From assembly GCA_958439425.1 (NCBI GenBank), contig CAUBVH010000016.1:1-52091 (forward strand): a stretch of DNA of 52,091 nt. The letters are read 5' to 3'. The stretch comes from an uncultured Collinsella sp. Lineage in GTDB: Bacteria > Actinomycetota > Coriobacteriia > Coriobacteriales > Coriobacteriaceae. Position 1 is the first letter of the stretch; each line of letters begins with the position of its first letter. The notes beneath the pieces are model-generated. The model had not been told where the DNA came from and did no database searches. It saw nothing but the letters and a program-made list of their open reading frames with translations. Below, piece by piece: positions 25,115-34,140 of the stretch. Made by a program: the position numbers and the translations under genes.

Positions 25115-26392
25115 CTAATCGAGTCCCGAGAAGGAGGGATATACGCTCTCGCCGTGCTGGCTGGCATCCAAGCCCAGCGCCTCGTCGGCCTCGCCCACAC
25201 GCAGGCTACCGTGGAACAGCGCTTTGACCACCGCGGCGATTGCCAAGTCGAGCACCAGCACAATAGCGACCGTCACCACAATGCCCAGGACCTGCGAGAT
25301 GAGCAGCGACACGTCGCCCGTGTAGAACAGGCCACCCTTACCGGTCCACGAAAGCTCCGGCACACAGAACAGGCCCGTGAGCACGCCGCCCAAGATGCCG
25401 CCAATGCCGTGGCAGCCAAACGCGTCAAGCGCGTCGTCGTAGCCAAACTTGGTCTTGAGATGGCTGATAGCCAGGTAGCAGACGGGCGATACGATCAGGC
25501 CCATGACCAGCGCCGCCCACGGCTCGACAAAGCCCGCACCCGGCGTAACCACCACAAGGCCCGCAACCAAACCGGTGCTAGCACCCACCAGCGTGGGACG
25601 ACCGGTGTGCACGCGCTCGACGACAAGCCACGAGACCATGCCCGCCGCGCTGGCCGTCACGGTGTTGAGGATGGCGAGCGCCGCCACGGCGTCGGCCTTA
25701 AACTCGCTGCCACCGTTAAAGCCAAACCAGCCAAACCAAAGCAGGCCGGCGCCCAGCGCCACAAACGGCACGTTATGCGGACGGTAGCTCATCATGCCAA
25801 AGCCGCGACGACGGCCGAGCATTAAGCAGAGAATCAGGCCCGTAAGACCGGACGAAATGTGCACCACGTCGCCGCCGGCAAAGTCGAGCGCTCCGATGAT
25901 GTCGCCGATAAAGGAGCCATCGCCGCCCCAAACCATGTGGGCGAGCGGCGCGTAAACCACGAGCAGCCAAATGCCCAGGAAAGCCGTCATGGCACCAAAC
26001 TTAACGCGACCTGCCAGGCTGCCTGTGACGATAGCGGCCGTGATCATGGCAAACGCCATCTGGAAGGCGATGTTGATGATCTGAGGGTAGACGGCACCAT
26101 CCGTAGCATTGCCCTCGGCCGCCTGCAGCACCTGGTTGAGCACCGGTAGGCACAGCAACTGGTCAAGGCCTCCAATAAACGGGCTGGAACCGTCGCCGCC
26201 GTAGGCCAGCGACCAGCCGGCAACAATCCACAGCACACCAACCAGGCCAATGGCGCCAAAGCACATAAGCATGGTGTTGATGACATTTTTGCGCCTGGAC
26301 AGGCCGCCATAGAAAAACGCCAGACCCGGTGTCATTAAAAACACGAGCATGGTGCAGATGAGCATAAACGTTGTCGATCCCGTATCGTACAT
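25115..26392 (-). CDS. amt: ammonium transporter (Amt family)
   Basis: 425 residues with about 11 membrane helices. Family segments visible: TPGLAFFYGGLSRRKNV near the N-terminus (the Amt signature), MVWGGDGSF and DFAGGDVVHISSG (with the first pore His), and FGCHGIGGILGG (with the second pore His). It conducts NH4+/NH3 across the membrane. The start is the ATG at 26392 with GGGGGAG; a longer frame to 26449 has no binding site. Transcribed with glnK, whose product should plug the channel under nitrogen excess. The upstream gap to 26590 presumably holds its promoter. Confidence 0.96.
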   Translation of the reverse strand: MYDTGSTTFMLICTMLVFLMTPGLAFFYGGLSRRKNVINTMLMCFGAIGLVGVLWIVAGWSLAYGGDGSSPFIGGLDQLLCLPVLNQVLQAAEGNATDGAVYPQIINIAFQMAFAMITAAIVTGSLAGRVKFGAMTAFLGIWLLVVYAPLAHMVWGGDGSFIGDIIGALDFAGGDVVHISSGLTGLILCLMLGRRRGFGMMSYRPHNVPFVALGAGLLWFGWFGFNGGSEFKADAVAALAILNTVTASAAGMVSWLVVERVHTGRPTLVGASTGLVAGLVVVTPGAGFVEPWAALVMGLIVSPVCYLAISHLKTKFGYDDALDAFGCHGIGGILGGVLTGLFCVPELSWTGKGGLFYTGDVSLLISQVLGIVVTVAIVLVLDLAIAAVVKALFHGSLRVGEADEALGLDASQHGESVYPSFSGLD

Positions 26393-26590
26393 TCGCTCCC
26401 CCTTGGTTGCATGAACGTTGTCGGCGCCCATCATGCGGCCGAGGGGCAACTGGTGTAGACCAGATACGGCGTTGTTAAACGCTGCGTTGTCGAATGGAAA
26501 CGGTGCCGCAATCTTGGAAACGGCGCGGCAACGGGCGCGAAACGAACGGGAAATGTGCGAACGGGAAGGGCGCGCTTGGCCCCGCTCTGG

Positions 26591-27610
26591 CTAGCGCCGG
26601 AACAGCTCGCGGGCTCGATCGCGGAGGTCGGTAGCTCGAATGACACCTTCGTAGCGATTGATGCGCAGACGCGGAAAGGCATTGAAGAAGCGTAGGTCGC
26701 GGCGGCTGAGTGACACACTCGGCACCGGACGGCTCATGCGCTTGCCGGCAAGGCGACGACTGAGCGACGGACGCGGCATGCTCGGCGCGGCATCGGCAAC
26801 GCGGCGGGCAGCAAGCGCCAGGCCGCGAGCACCATCCGAGATAAACGTCGGCATCGAAGCCTTCTCGCGCAGGGCATCGAGCGCGGCGTCACCCAGCTCG
26901 GCCAGCCACGCGTTAACGGCACGGCTACGGATGTGCGTCTGCGCCACCGAGTCAATCGTCGATTCGGGAATGCGTTCGAGCATGGAGTCGGAGGCATCGG
27001 CAAGCGACTCATTGATGCGGTCGGCAAGGTCGGCGCGCACGCGCTCCAGCTGATCGGACAGGCGGCGCCAGCTCGCCAACGAGCACGCCGCGTCGACCAT
27101 CATCGCGACCGCGACGATAGAGGCGGACAGCCGCACAATCAGCACCGGCAGATGGCCAAGCAGCCCCAGCAATGTCGGCTCCACTAAACGACAAATGCAC
27201 AACGCACCCAAGCCAAACGCGCATGCCCAGTACAGACAGATGCGTCCGTGCAGGTTAAACGGCAGGTGCGAATAGTCCCAAAAGCGAGCGCCCGTTGTTT
27301 TTTCCAACAGCGCGCCGACGCTGTACTCAATCACGCTGCATACGAGCGCCGCGGCAACAAACTGGCTCGAGGCATCCGGAATCCCGCGCAGCAAAAGCCA
27401 GCAGGCTATGCCGCCCACACCATAGATAGGGCAACACGGCCCCAGCAAAAAGCCACTGTTGGCGAATCGTCCGTGATTGAGCATGGCGCAAACCGTCGAC
27501 TCCCACGCCCAGCCGCAAAACCCGTAGAAGGCAAACGAGAGCACCAGTGCCGAAAGCGGACAGGCGGCAAGCGTCGCGCCGCCAAAAGCCATGTCGATCG
27601 CGGTCCCCAC
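26591..27610 (-). CDS. CmpB-like putative ABC transporter permease (PF06541 family)
   Basis: 339 residues. The N-terminal half (about 15-180) has five or six membrane helices with the family pattern GWAWES, GFLLGPCCPIYG, EYSVGALLEK, FWDYS and NLHGRICLYW. The C-terminal half (about 190-339) is basic, helical and cytoplasmic, without a recognised motif; the longer tail is unusual for the family. The 'ABC permease' label is only a family name; its role is unknown. The start is GTG with AGGAGAGGG. The stop of the upstream HD gene lies 3 nt before the GTG, so the two genes are coupled. Confidence 0.8.
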   Translation of the reverse strand: MGTAIDMAFGGATLAACPLSALVLSFAFYGFCGWAWESTVCAMLNHGRFANSGFLLGPCCPIYGVGGIACWLLLRGIPDASSQFVAAALVCSVIEYSVGALLEKTTGARFWDYSHLPFNLHGRICLYWACAFGLGALCICRLVEPTLLGLLGHLPVLIVRLSASIVAVAMMVDAACSLASWRRLSDQLERVRADLADRINESLADASDSMLERIPESTIDSVAQTHIRSRAVNAWLAELGDAALDALREKASMPTFISDGARGLALAARRVADAAPSMPRPSLSRRLAGKRMSRPVPSVSLSRRDLRFFNAFPRLRINRYEGVIRATDLRDRARELFRR

Positions 27611-27613
27611 CGT

Positions 27614-28150
27614 CTACCCTCTCCTCTTTTCGCTCGATTCGCTGCTCACGCCATCGTCCGGCTCGTCCTTGCGCCGCAGACGACCGGCGACCGTCTCGCG
27701 CAGCGCGCACCATTTGTCTGCCAAACACACAATCCATGCCTCACGACACGTCGGCGGTACCGGCACCAGCGGAAACATATGGCGCACGATAATATTCCGC
27801 TCGCGCGACGTCAGCTCAAAATCCTCCTCCGCACGTGCCAGGGCAAAAAACGGGTGGCGAAAGCCATGCAGCCGATGGCTTGGGTCGGGATCATGCCAAT
27901 CGTAGAGAAAGTAATCGTGTAACAGGGCCCCGCGCAGCAGCGAGGCGCGGTCGACCGAAATGCCAGCACGGCCCAAGTGCTCGGCAAAGGACAGACTTGC
28001 CCGTGCCACCGAGGTCACATGTGCATAGACCGTCACGTCGCCATGCTGGATAAACTCGCGCGTCAGGTCCAGACGGCCCGCCTGTGCCAGTTGACGGGCA
28101 GCATGGTCTACTTCGCACGCGATTTTCTCGGCACGAGCGACATCGAACAT
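27614..28150 (-). CDS. HD-domain protein (putative phosphohydrolase)
   Basis: 178 residues. The HD motif is LLHDYFLYDW near residue 80, preceded by a conserved His (AHVTSVARAS) and followed by HPFFAL and a later RHMFPL, with Asp in CLADKW. This is the short, single-domain HD type often annotated as HDIG or phosphohydrolase. The metal ligands His, HD and distal Asp are all present. The substrate is unknown; small nucleotides are typical. The C-terminus is charged. ATG at 28150 has GGAAGGAG; the in-frame ATG at 28222 is less likely. Operon with the CmpB-like gene. Confidence 0.8.
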   Translation of the reverse strand: MFDVARAEKIACEVDHAARQLAQAGRLDLTREFIQHGDVTVYAHVTSVARASLSFAEHLGRAGISVDRASLLRGALLHDYFLYDWHDPDPSHRLHGFRHPFFALARAEEDFELTSRERNIIVRHMFPLVPVPPTCREAWIVCLADKWCALRETVAGRLRRKDEPDDGVSSESSEKRRG

Positions 28151-28239
28151 GCTGTCTCCTTCCAGCGACTCACGGCGACAAGCCACGGCCTGTGCACAAT
28201 CGATAAAAACATCATGGGACATATCAGTATGGCATCGGA

Positions 28240-28251
28240 CAAAACGTTTTG
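28240..28251. promoter_or_regulatory. palindrome in the HD-gene/dxs divergent promoter
   Basis: CAAAACGTTTTG, a perfect 12-bp palindrome midway between divergent starts 28150 and 28379. It is a possible operator, but chance is not excluded. Confidence 0.3.
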
Positions 28252-28378
28252 CCCCGCCAGTTGGCGAATTACCGCGCCGCCGTCACATATCAAACGCCAA
28301 AATGTGCGAGACTGTCTTGTGCAATTGTGCCGGCCGAGGGAGCGCCGGCGCTCGATTCGCATGGAGTAACCCACAACG

Positions 28379-30160
28379 ATGCTGCTTACGCAAACGACAA
28401 CGCCCGAGGACGTCAAGGCTCTTAATCGCGCCGAGCTTCCGCAGCTCTGCGGCGAGATTCGCCACGCCATCCTCGAAAGCTCCGCCGCCGTCGGCGGGCA
28501 CGTTGCCCCCAACTTGGGCGTCGTTGAGCTTACGGTTGCGCTTCATCGCGTATTTAACTCCCCCATCGACAAGATTGTCTTTGACGTTTCGCACCAGACC
28601 TACGCCCACAAGGCGCTGACCGGGCGCGCGTACACTTATATCGATCCGGAGCGTTATGGTGAGGCTTCTGGCTTTGCCAATCCCGACGAGTCCGAGCACG
28701 ACCTGTTCGCCATGGGCCATACCTCCACGTCGGTGAGCCTGGGCTGCGGCCTGGCGCACGCTCGTGACCTGGCGGGCGATACGTACAACGTCATCACCAT
28801 CATTGGCGACGGCTCGCTTTCGGGCGGCCTGGCGTTTGAAGGCTTTAACAATGCCGCCGAACTCGATAGCAACCTGATCATCATCGTCAACGATAACGAC
28901 CAGTCCATTGCCGAGAACCACGGTGGCTTGTATCGCAATCTGGCCGAGCTGCGCGCCAGCAACGGCACCTGTGAGCGCAACGTTTTCCGCGCGATGGGGC
29001 TCGACTACCGCTATCTGGACGCCGGCAACGATGTGTTGGCCCTGGTCGACACGCTGCAGGAGCTGCGCGATATCGATCATCCCATTGTGCTGCACGTCTC
29101 CACCGCCAAGGGCAAGGGCTTTGAGCCAGCCCAGAGTGACCCCGAGCGCTGGCATCACGTGGGTCCGTTTGACATGGCGACTGGGCGCAAGCTCTGCCCG
29201 GGCCATCCGAGCGAGCCTGCGCCGCGCACCTATGCCGACATTACGGGCGAGGCGCTCAGCGCCGCCATCGAGCGCGATCCGCAAGTCGTGGGCATCACGG
29301 CCGCCACGCCCTACATCATGGGCTTTACACCCGAGCTTCGCGCTGCCGCCGGCAAACAGTTCGTCGACGTGGGCATTGCCGAGGAGCACGCCGTGACCTT
29401 TGCCACCGCGCTTGCACGCTCGGGCGCCAAGCCGGTCTTTGGCGTGTACGGTACGTTTTTGCAGCGTGCCTATGACGAGCTGTGGCACGACCTGTGCCTC
29501 AACGATGCCCCGGCGACGATCCTGGTGTTTGGCGCATCGATCTTTGGCACCACATCCGAGACGCACCTCTCGTTCTTTGATATTTCCATGCTGGGCGGTC
29601 TTCCCAACATGCGCTACCTGGCGCCGGCCTGCATGGAGGAATACCTGTCCATGCTGAGCTGGTCGCTCGACCACCGCGAGCATCCCGTGGCGATTCGCGT
29701 GCCGGGCATTGGCTTGGTAAGCCGCCCCGATCTTGCGCCCGCCGAAGACACCGACTATAGCGTCGTTCGCTACAACGTGGTGCGCCAGGGCCGCGACGTT
29801 GCCGTGCTCGCGCTTGGCGATTTCTTTGAGCTGGGCGAGCGCGTGGCAAACCGTCTGACTGCCGAGTACGGCATCGAGGCCACGCTCGTCAACCCGCGCT
29901 TTGCAACCGAGCTCGACCGTGAGTTCCTCGACAGCCTTGCCGCCGAGCATCGCATTGTCGTCACTCTCGAGGACGGCATCTTGGACGGTGGCTGGGGCGA
30001 GCGTGTCGCGTGCTACTTGGCCTGCACGCCCGTGCGCACGCGCACCTTCGGCATCGCCAAGGGCTTCCCCGACCGCTACGACCCCAAAGAGTTGCTCGCT
30101 CAGAACGGCATGACGGTCGAGAACATGGCCGCCGAAGCCGTAAGGCTACTGAACGAGTAA
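28379..30160 (+). CDS. dxs: 1-deoxy-D-xylulose-5-phosphate synthase-like protein (divergent)
   Basis: 593 residues, slightly shorter than the usual 620-640. DXS makes DXP from pyruvate and glyceraldehyde-3-phosphate with thiamine diphosphate, the first step of the MEP isoprenoid route. Visible: VGGHVAPNLG, the TPP-binding GDGSLSGG...FNNA...NDN motif, catalytic Glu in EEHAVTF, and YGTFLQRAYD (family Tyr and Arg). The usual DRAGLVG.DG.TH loop is instead FGASIFGTTSETH: the conserved Asp is Thr and the PRG near the C-terminal Arg reads VPGIG. Substrate handling may differ, and a second, canonical DXS may exist elsewhere. SD is GGAG at 11 nt. Followed by a strong terminator. Confidence 0.78.
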   Translation: MLLTQTTTPEDVKALNRAELPQLCGEIRHAILESSAAVGGHVAPNLGVVELTVALHRVFNSPIDKIVFDVSHQTYAHKALTGRAYTYIDPERYGEASGFANPDESEHDLFAMGHTSTSVSLGCGLAHARDLAGDTYNVITIIGDGSLSGGLAFEGFNNAAELDSNLIIIVNDNDQSIAENHGGLYRNLAELRASNGTCERNVFRAMGLDYRYLDAGNDVLALVDTLQELRDIDHPIVLHVSTAKGKGFEPAQSDPERWHHVGPFDMATGRKLCPGHPSEPAPRTYADITGEALSAAIERDPQVVGITAATPYIMGFTPELRAAAGKQFVDVGIAEEHAVTFATALARSGAKPVFGVYGTFLQRAYDELWHDLCLNDAPATILVFGASIFGTTSETHLSFFDISMLGGLPNMRYLAPACMEEYLSMLSWSLDHREHPVAIRVPGIGLVSRPDLAPAEDTDYSVVRYNVVRQGRDVAVLALGDFFELGERVANRLTAEYGIEATLVNPRFATELDREFLDSLAAEHRIVVTLEDGILDGGWGERVACYLACTPVRTRTFGIAKGFPDRYDPKELLAQNGMTVENMAAEAVRLLNE

Positions 30161-30161
30161 G

Positions 30162-30199
30162 AAAACCTCCGCAAGGAAAGCATCCCTGCGGAGGTTTTT
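30162..30199 (+). terminator. Rho-independent terminator after dxs
   Basis: AAAACCTCCGCA.GG pairs with CC.TGCGGAGGTTTT across a short AAAGCAT loop, ending in TTTTTA. It begins 2 nt after the stop. Confidence 0.92.
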
Positions 30200-30217
30200 A
30201 TTTTCGCGGCGCGATTA

Positions 30218-30272
30218 TCTCGATCTGTAACACCTAGCGTACAAATCCTCGTCTACCCGTTACAGATCTAGA
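30218..30272. repeat. 27-nt-loop hairpin
   Basis: GATCTGTAAC (30222-30231) and GTTACAGATC (30259-30268) pair perfectly; TCT/AGA extends the stem to 14 positions with one mismatch. The loop is 27 nt, the same size as in the hairpins at 43031 and 51630. Confidence 0.55.
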
Positions 30273-30304
30273 CAAAACAACGAGACCGGCCGCCGTACCA
30301 GCCC

Positions 30305-30343
30305 AAACCACCACAAAGGTGCCTGTCCCCTTTGTGGTGGTTT
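30305..30343. repeat. CTGTCCC-family hairpin
   Basis: AAACCACCACAAAGG (30305-30319) and CCTTTGTGGTGGTTT (30329-30343), 15 bp perfect, with loop TGCCTGTCC. Followed by T-rich sequence, so it can act as a terminator on the plus strand. Confidence 0.75.
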
Positions 30344-30464
30344 TAGGTCACGGTCGGTACGAAAAACGAATAACCGTTCATACGCGATCTCCTTACTTAT
30401 ATAACGACCACCATGAGCGACCACGCCGACCGCAAAACGCTATCTCAGCAGCAATAACCGACGT

Positions 30465-30514
30465 TTGCCCAGATAAAACCTACCAAAATAAACCTGTCCC
30501 TTTTTGGTAGGTAG
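30465..30514. repeat. CTGTCCC-family repeat, long version
   Basis: TTGCCCAGATAAAAC followed by ACCTACCAAAA (30478-30488), AACCTGTCCC and TTTTTGGTAGGT (30501-30512). Nearly the same 50 bp recurs at 46372-46422 and, more diverged, at 44101-44150. With 30218 and 30305 it fills most of the 467-nt gap between dxs and the binding-protein gene; I see no gene there. Confidence 0.75.
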
Positions 30515-30554
30515 AATAACCCATAAGGTAAGTATGTTTCTGAGTTATTTCGTG

Positions 30555-30584
30555 TTGACCCATTTGAGCGCGATAGGGTATAAC
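30555..30584 (+). promoter_or_regulatory. promoter of the amino-acid ABC operon
   Basis: TTGACC (30555-30560) and TATAAC (30579-30584) with an 18-nt spacer, 44 nt upstream of the ATG of the binding-protein gene. Confidence 0.7.
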
Positions 30585-30627
30585 TCTACTCAACCGCTAG
30601 GGATTTTATTGAGAAAGGTGTTCTACC

Positions 30628-31623
30628 ATGAGCAAGAACCTCTCCCAGCAGGTCGTTCTCGACCGCCGCGGCTTCGTTGCCGCCACCTTCGCAACCGTCG
30701 CCGGCCTTGGTCTTGCCGGCTGCTCCGACACCAGCGCCGAGGCCGACAAGGGTTCCGCCGCCGGCTCTTCCAAGAGCTCCGAGGATACCGAGGCTTCCAC
30801 CACGCTCGACGCTAAGGCATTCGACAAGCTCGTCAACGACGGCCCCAAGGCCGATGACGACGCCATCGCCGCCAGCACCTGGGCCACGGCCGTCAAGGAC
30901 GCCGGCGTCTTTAAGATCGGTGGCGTCCAGACCTCCACGCTCTTCTCCCTCCTCAACGAGAAAGACGGTCAGACCCGCGGCTTCGACGCCGGTATCGCAC
31001 AGCTCCTGTCCAACTACATTCTGGGCGAGAACAAGGTCGAGATCACCCAGGTGACCTCGGACACGCGCGAGTCCGTCCTGCAGAACGGCCAGGTCGACGC
31101 CGTCTTTGCCACCTACACCATCACTGACGAGCGCAAGAAGCTTGTCTCCTTTGCCGGTCCCTATTACTACACGCAGCAGGCCATCCTGGTGCTCGCCGAT
31201 AACGACGACATCAAGGGCGTCGACGACCTGGCCGACAAGAACGTCGCCGTCCAGTCCGGCTCCAACGGCCCCGCTATCCTGGAGGAGTTCGCCCCCAAGG
31301 CCAGCCAGCAGGAGTTCAAGACCGACGAGGAGGCCCGCCAGGCACTCCAGCAGGGTCGCGTTGACGCCTACGTCATCGACAACAACATGCAGCAGAGCGC
31401 CCTGGTCCGCGAGCCCGGTAAGTACAAGATTGCCGGCAAGCCCTTTGGCAGCAAGGAGCCCTATGGCATCGGCCTGCCGCTCGATTCCGACGGCGTCGCC
31501 TTCGTTAACGACTTCCTTAAGAAGATTGAGGACGACGGCACCTGGACCGAGCTGTGGCAGATCTGCATCGGCGACCGCACGGGCGACACCAATGTTCCCG
31601 AGGTGCCCGAGATCGGCGCCTAG
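30628..31623 (+). CDS. amino-acid ABC transporter substrate-binding lipoprotein
   Basis: 331 residues. The signal peptide has twin arginines (DRRGFVAA, Tat-like) and a lipobox GLAGC with Cys32, so it is exported, probably folded, and lipid-anchored. A Ser/Ala/Asp-rich linker follows to about residue 60. The mature part is an SBP_bac_3 fold: GFDAGIAQLL, YYYTQQAILV, NVAVQSGSNG, EARQALQQGRVDAYV, YGIGLPLDSD. This family binds polar amino acids such as glutamine, glutamate or cystine. It is the first gene of an importer operon, separated from the permeases by a terminator-like hairpin that should give it higher expression. Strong upstream promoter; SD GAAAGG. Confidence 0.93.
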   Translation: MSKNLSQQVVLDRRGFVAATFATVAGLGLAGCSDTSAEADKGSAAGSSKSSEDTEASTTLDAKAFDKLVNDGPKADDDAIAASTWATAVKDAGVFKIGGVQTSTLFSLLNEKDGQTRGFDAGIAQLLSNYILGENKVEITQVTSDTRESVLQNGQVDAVFATYTITDERKKLVSFAGPYYYTQQAILVLADNDDIKGVDDLADKNVAVQSGSNGPAILEEFAPKASQQEFKTDEEARQALQQGRVDAYVIDNNMQQSALVREPGKYKIAGKPFGSKEPYGIGLPLDSDGVAFVNDFLKKIEDDGTWTELWQICIGDRTGDTNVPEVPEIGA

Positions 31624-31711
31624 GTAACGCGCCTAGTAACGGCCGCAACGAAACCATACGGAAACGCACGGTGCGCTTTATTGCGGTAAACTGTTTCCTC
31701 ACAGAGTTGTC

Positions 31712-31743
31712 GGGGCCTCCGTACACACGGGAGCCCCTTTCCT
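31712..31743 (+). terminator. intra-operon attenuator-like hairpin
   Basis: GGGGCCTCCGT (31712-31722) and ACGGGAGCCCC (31727-31737), one mismatch, ACAC loop, then TTTCCTT. It lies between the binding-protein gene and the first permease, typical for unequal expression within ABC operons. Confidence 0.7.
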
Positions 31744-31761
31744 TATCGGCGGGAGGTCCGC

Positions 31762-32421
31762 ATGAGTCTCTCCGAACTCTGGTCGCTCTATGGCCAGAAC
31801 TATATCGACGCGCTGCTAGCAACCTGGGGCATGACGCTTGAGTCGTTTGTCATCGCCATGGTGCTGGCCGTCGCCGTCACCGTGATGCGCGTGTCGCCGC
31901 TCAAGCCGCTGCGCGTCTTTGGCGACCTGTATGTTCAGGTCTTCCGTAACATCCCCGGCATCGCGCTGCTCATCATCGTCGTCTATGCGCTGCCGCCGCT
32001 CAAGGTCGTCCTGCCCTACCGCACCTGCGTCATCGTCGCTACGGTCCTTTTGGGCTCGGCCTTTGGCTCCGAGAACTTTATGAGCGGCATCAACACCGTC
32101 GGCGTCGGTCAGGTGGAAGCCGCCCGATCGCTCGGCATGAGCTTCAACCGCATCCTCGCCAAGATCGTGATTCCGCAGGCGCTGCGCTCGAGCGTGCTGC
32201 CCATGACCAACCTCTTTATCGCCGTCATGCTCACCACCGCGCTCGGCAGTCAGGTGCCGCTTAAGCCGCAGGAGCTCACCGGCGTGGTGAGCTACATCAA
32301 CACGCGCTCGCTCGGCGGCGTCGCCGCGTTCTTTATCTCGGCACTCGGCTACCTGGGCACGGCCTTTGTGGTGAGCCACATTGGCAACTACATCGATAAG
32401 AAGGTGAGGATCCTCCGATGA
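31762..32421 (+). CDS. amino-acid ABC transporter permease (HisM/GlnP type)
   Basis: 219 residues with about five membrane helices. It has the EAA-type loop QVEAARSLGMSFNRILAKIVIPQALR that contacts the ATPase, and the upstream GSAFGSENFMSGINTVG segment conserved in polar amino-acid permeases. The ATG has GGGAGG 5 nt upstream. Its stop overlaps the start of the next permease by 4 nt (ATGA), so the two are translationally coupled and likely form a heterodimeric pore. Confidence 0.94.
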   Translation: MSLSELWSLYGQNYIDALLATWGMTLESFVIAMVLAVAVTVMRVSPLKPLRVFGDLYVQVFRNIPGIALLIIVVYALPPLKVVLPYRTCVIVATVLLGSAFGSENFMSGINTVGVGQVEAARSLGMSFNRILAKIVIPQALRSSVLPMTNLFIAVMLTTALGSQVPLKPQELTGVVSYINTRSLGGVAAFFISALGYLGTAFVVSHIGNYIDKKVRILR

Positions 32422-33251
32422 GCAAGCACTCCACCTCCGCGCTCACCATGCGCGATGCGCTCTACGAGGCTCCCGGCCCCAAGATGCGCGCCAAGATTCG
32501 CATCGGCACCGCCATCTCGCTTGTTGCCGTCGCCGTGCTCGTCGCCCTCGTGTTGCAGCGCTTTTATGTGACTGGCCAGCTTTCGGTTCACTATTGGTTT
32601 TTCTTTACGCACCTCACCACCTGGAAGTTCCTGCTTGCCGGTTTTGAGGGCACAGTAAAGGTCGCGCTCACCGCCGGCGCCATCGCGCTGGTACTGGGCT
32701 TAGCCCTCATGCTCGGTCGCACCAGCGACATTAAGCCGCTGCAGCTGGTCTGCCGCGTGCTCACCGACTTCTTCCGCGGCGTGCCGAGCCTGCTGTTCAT
32801 CTATTTCTTCTTTTTGGTGCTGCCCCAGTACAAGATCGCGCTGCCATCGTTTTGGATGCTCACGCTTCCCGTCGCGCTCGCCGCAGCCGGCGTGCTGGCC
32901 GAGATCTTCCGTGCCGGCGTCAACGCCGTGCCGCGCGGTCAGGTCGAGGCTGCCCAGGCACTCGGCCTCTCCAAAGCAAAAATCACCTTTAAAATCGTCC
33001 TGCCGCAGGCTGTTCGTTTTATCATTCCGTCGTTGATTTCGCAGCTTGTGGTCGTCGTCAAAGACACCACCGTCGCCTACGTGGTGAGCTACCCCGACCT
33101 TATGCAAAATGCCCGCGTGCTCATTACCAACTACGACGCACTCGTGTCGGTCTACCTGGTAATCGCGGTCATCTATATCCTCATCAACGTCGCGATCAAC
33201 AAGGCCGCTGTCTACGTTTCGCACAAGACCGGCGCGACCATCATCCGCTAA
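32418..33251 (+). CDS. amino-acid ABC transporter permease, second subunit
   Basis: 277 residues. An N-terminal cytoplasmic stretch of about 35 residues precedes about six membrane segments. The EAA loop reads QVEAAQALGLSKAKITFKIV followed by LPQAVRFIIPSL, and FFRGVPSLLFIYF matches the family's F.R..P.l..lf block. It is the partner of the 219-residue permease, with start codon overlap. The long N-terminal extension compared with the partner is normal for the larger subunit in actinobacterial systems. Confidence 0.94.
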   Translation: MSKHSTSALTMRDALYEAPGPKMRAKIRIGTAISLVAVAVLVALVLQRFYVTGQLSVHYWFFFTHLTTWKFLLAGFEGTVKVALTAGAIALVLGLALMLGRTSDIKPLQLVCRVLTDFFRGVPSLLFIYFFFLVLPQYKIALPSFWMLTLPVALAAAGVLAEIFRAGVNAVPRGQVEAAQALGLSKAKITFKIVLPQAVRFIIPSLISQLVVVVKDTTVAYVVSYPDLMQNARVLITNYDALVSVYLVIAVIYILINVAINKAAVYVSHKTGATIIR

Positions 33252-33287
33252 CGCTTTACCATTTCGAGTCATAAGGAGCCGAGCACC

Positions 33288-34052
33288 ATGGCACAGAGCA
33301 CCTCTTCCACCGGCAATCAGCCGCTGATCGAGCTCAAGCACGTCGATAAGCACTATGGCGACCTGCACGTTCTCAACGACATCAATTTGTCGGTCGACCG
33401 CGGCGAGGTCGTCGTGGTGATCGGACCCTCGGGCTCGGGCAAGTCGACCATGTGCCGCACCATCAACCGCCTGGAGACCATCGACTCGGGCGAGATCCTC
33501 ATCGAAGGTCAGCCCCTGCCGCAGGAAGGCAAAGACCTTGCCCGCATGCGCGCCGAGTTGGGCATGGTGTTCCAACAGTTCAACCTGTTCGCACATATGA
33601 CGGTGCTGCAAAACGTCATGCTGGGACCGGTCGACGTGCTGGGCGTGTCCAAGGAGGAGGCTCGTGAGCGCGCCATGGACCTGCTGGACCGCGTGGGTGT
33701 TGCCGAGCAGGCCGATAAAGTGCCTGCACAGCTCTCGGGCGGCCAGCAGCAGCGCGTCGCCATCGCCCGTTCGCTCGCCATGCAGCCCAAGGCCATGCTC
33801 TTCGACGAGCCCACGAGCGCCCTTGACCCCGAGATGATCAACGAGGTGCTCGAGGTCATGGTCCGTCTGGCCCAGCAGGGTATGACGATGATCGTCATTA
33901 CGCACGAGATGAACTTTGCCCGCCGCGTGGCCGACCGCGTCGTGTTTATGGCCGACGGCCAGATCGTGGAAACCGGCACACCCGACGAGTTCTTCGACCA
34001 TCCCCAGACCAAGCGCGCCCAGGACTTCCTCAACTCCATCAAGGGCCACTAA
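33288..34052 (+). CDS. amino-acid ABC transporter ATP-binding protein (GlnQ type)
   Basis: 254 residues. Walker A GPSGSGKST at 46-54, Q-loop MVFQQFNLF, signature LSGGQQQRVAIARSL, Walker B AMLFDEPTSALDPE, and H-loop VITHEM. All catalytic parts are intact. QQFNLF and GMTMIVITHEM are typical of polar amino-acid importers. It energises the two permeases encoded directly upstream. ATG with AAGGAG 8 nt upstream. A hairpin with an 11-bp stem follows the stop. Confidence 0.96.
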   Translation: MAQSTSSTGNQPLIELKHVDKHYGDLHVLNDINLSVDRGEVVVVIGPSGSGKSTMCRTINRLETIDSGEILIEGQPLPQEGKDLARMRAELGMVFQQFNLFAHMTVLQNVMLGPVDVLGVSKEEARERAMDLLDRVGVAEQADKVPAQLSGGQQQRVAIARSLAMQPKAMLFDEPTSALDPEMINEVLEVMVRLAQQGMTMIVITHEMNFARRVADRVVFMADGQIVETGTPDEFFDHPQTKRAQDFLNSIKGH

Positions 34053-34063
34053 CCCAATTGCCA

Positions 34064-34098
34064 CGCGGGGCAAATTCATCAACAGCGTTTGCCCCGCG
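34064..34098 (+). terminator. hairpin after the ABC ATPase gene
   Basis: CGCGGGGCAAA (34064-34074) and TTTGCCCCGCG (34088-34098), perfect 11 bp. There is no T-run after the stem on either strand, so termination would be weak and the next gene may be partly co-transcribed. Confidence 0.45.
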
Positions 34099-34140
34099 CC
34101 GCCCCTGCGCCATGTCCACCCGGATTCGAAAGCCACGCCC

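Noticed and set aside
28283..29950. 555-codon open frame antisense to dxs
   Set aside because: Mirror of the dxs codon pattern; the plus-strand product has clear TPP motifs, so the antisense frame is not a gene.
30161..30627. Possible riboswitch upstream of the amino-acid ABC operon
   Set aside because: The structure there is explained by a terminator and three dispersed hairpins, all upstream of a good promoter, so they are not in the leader.
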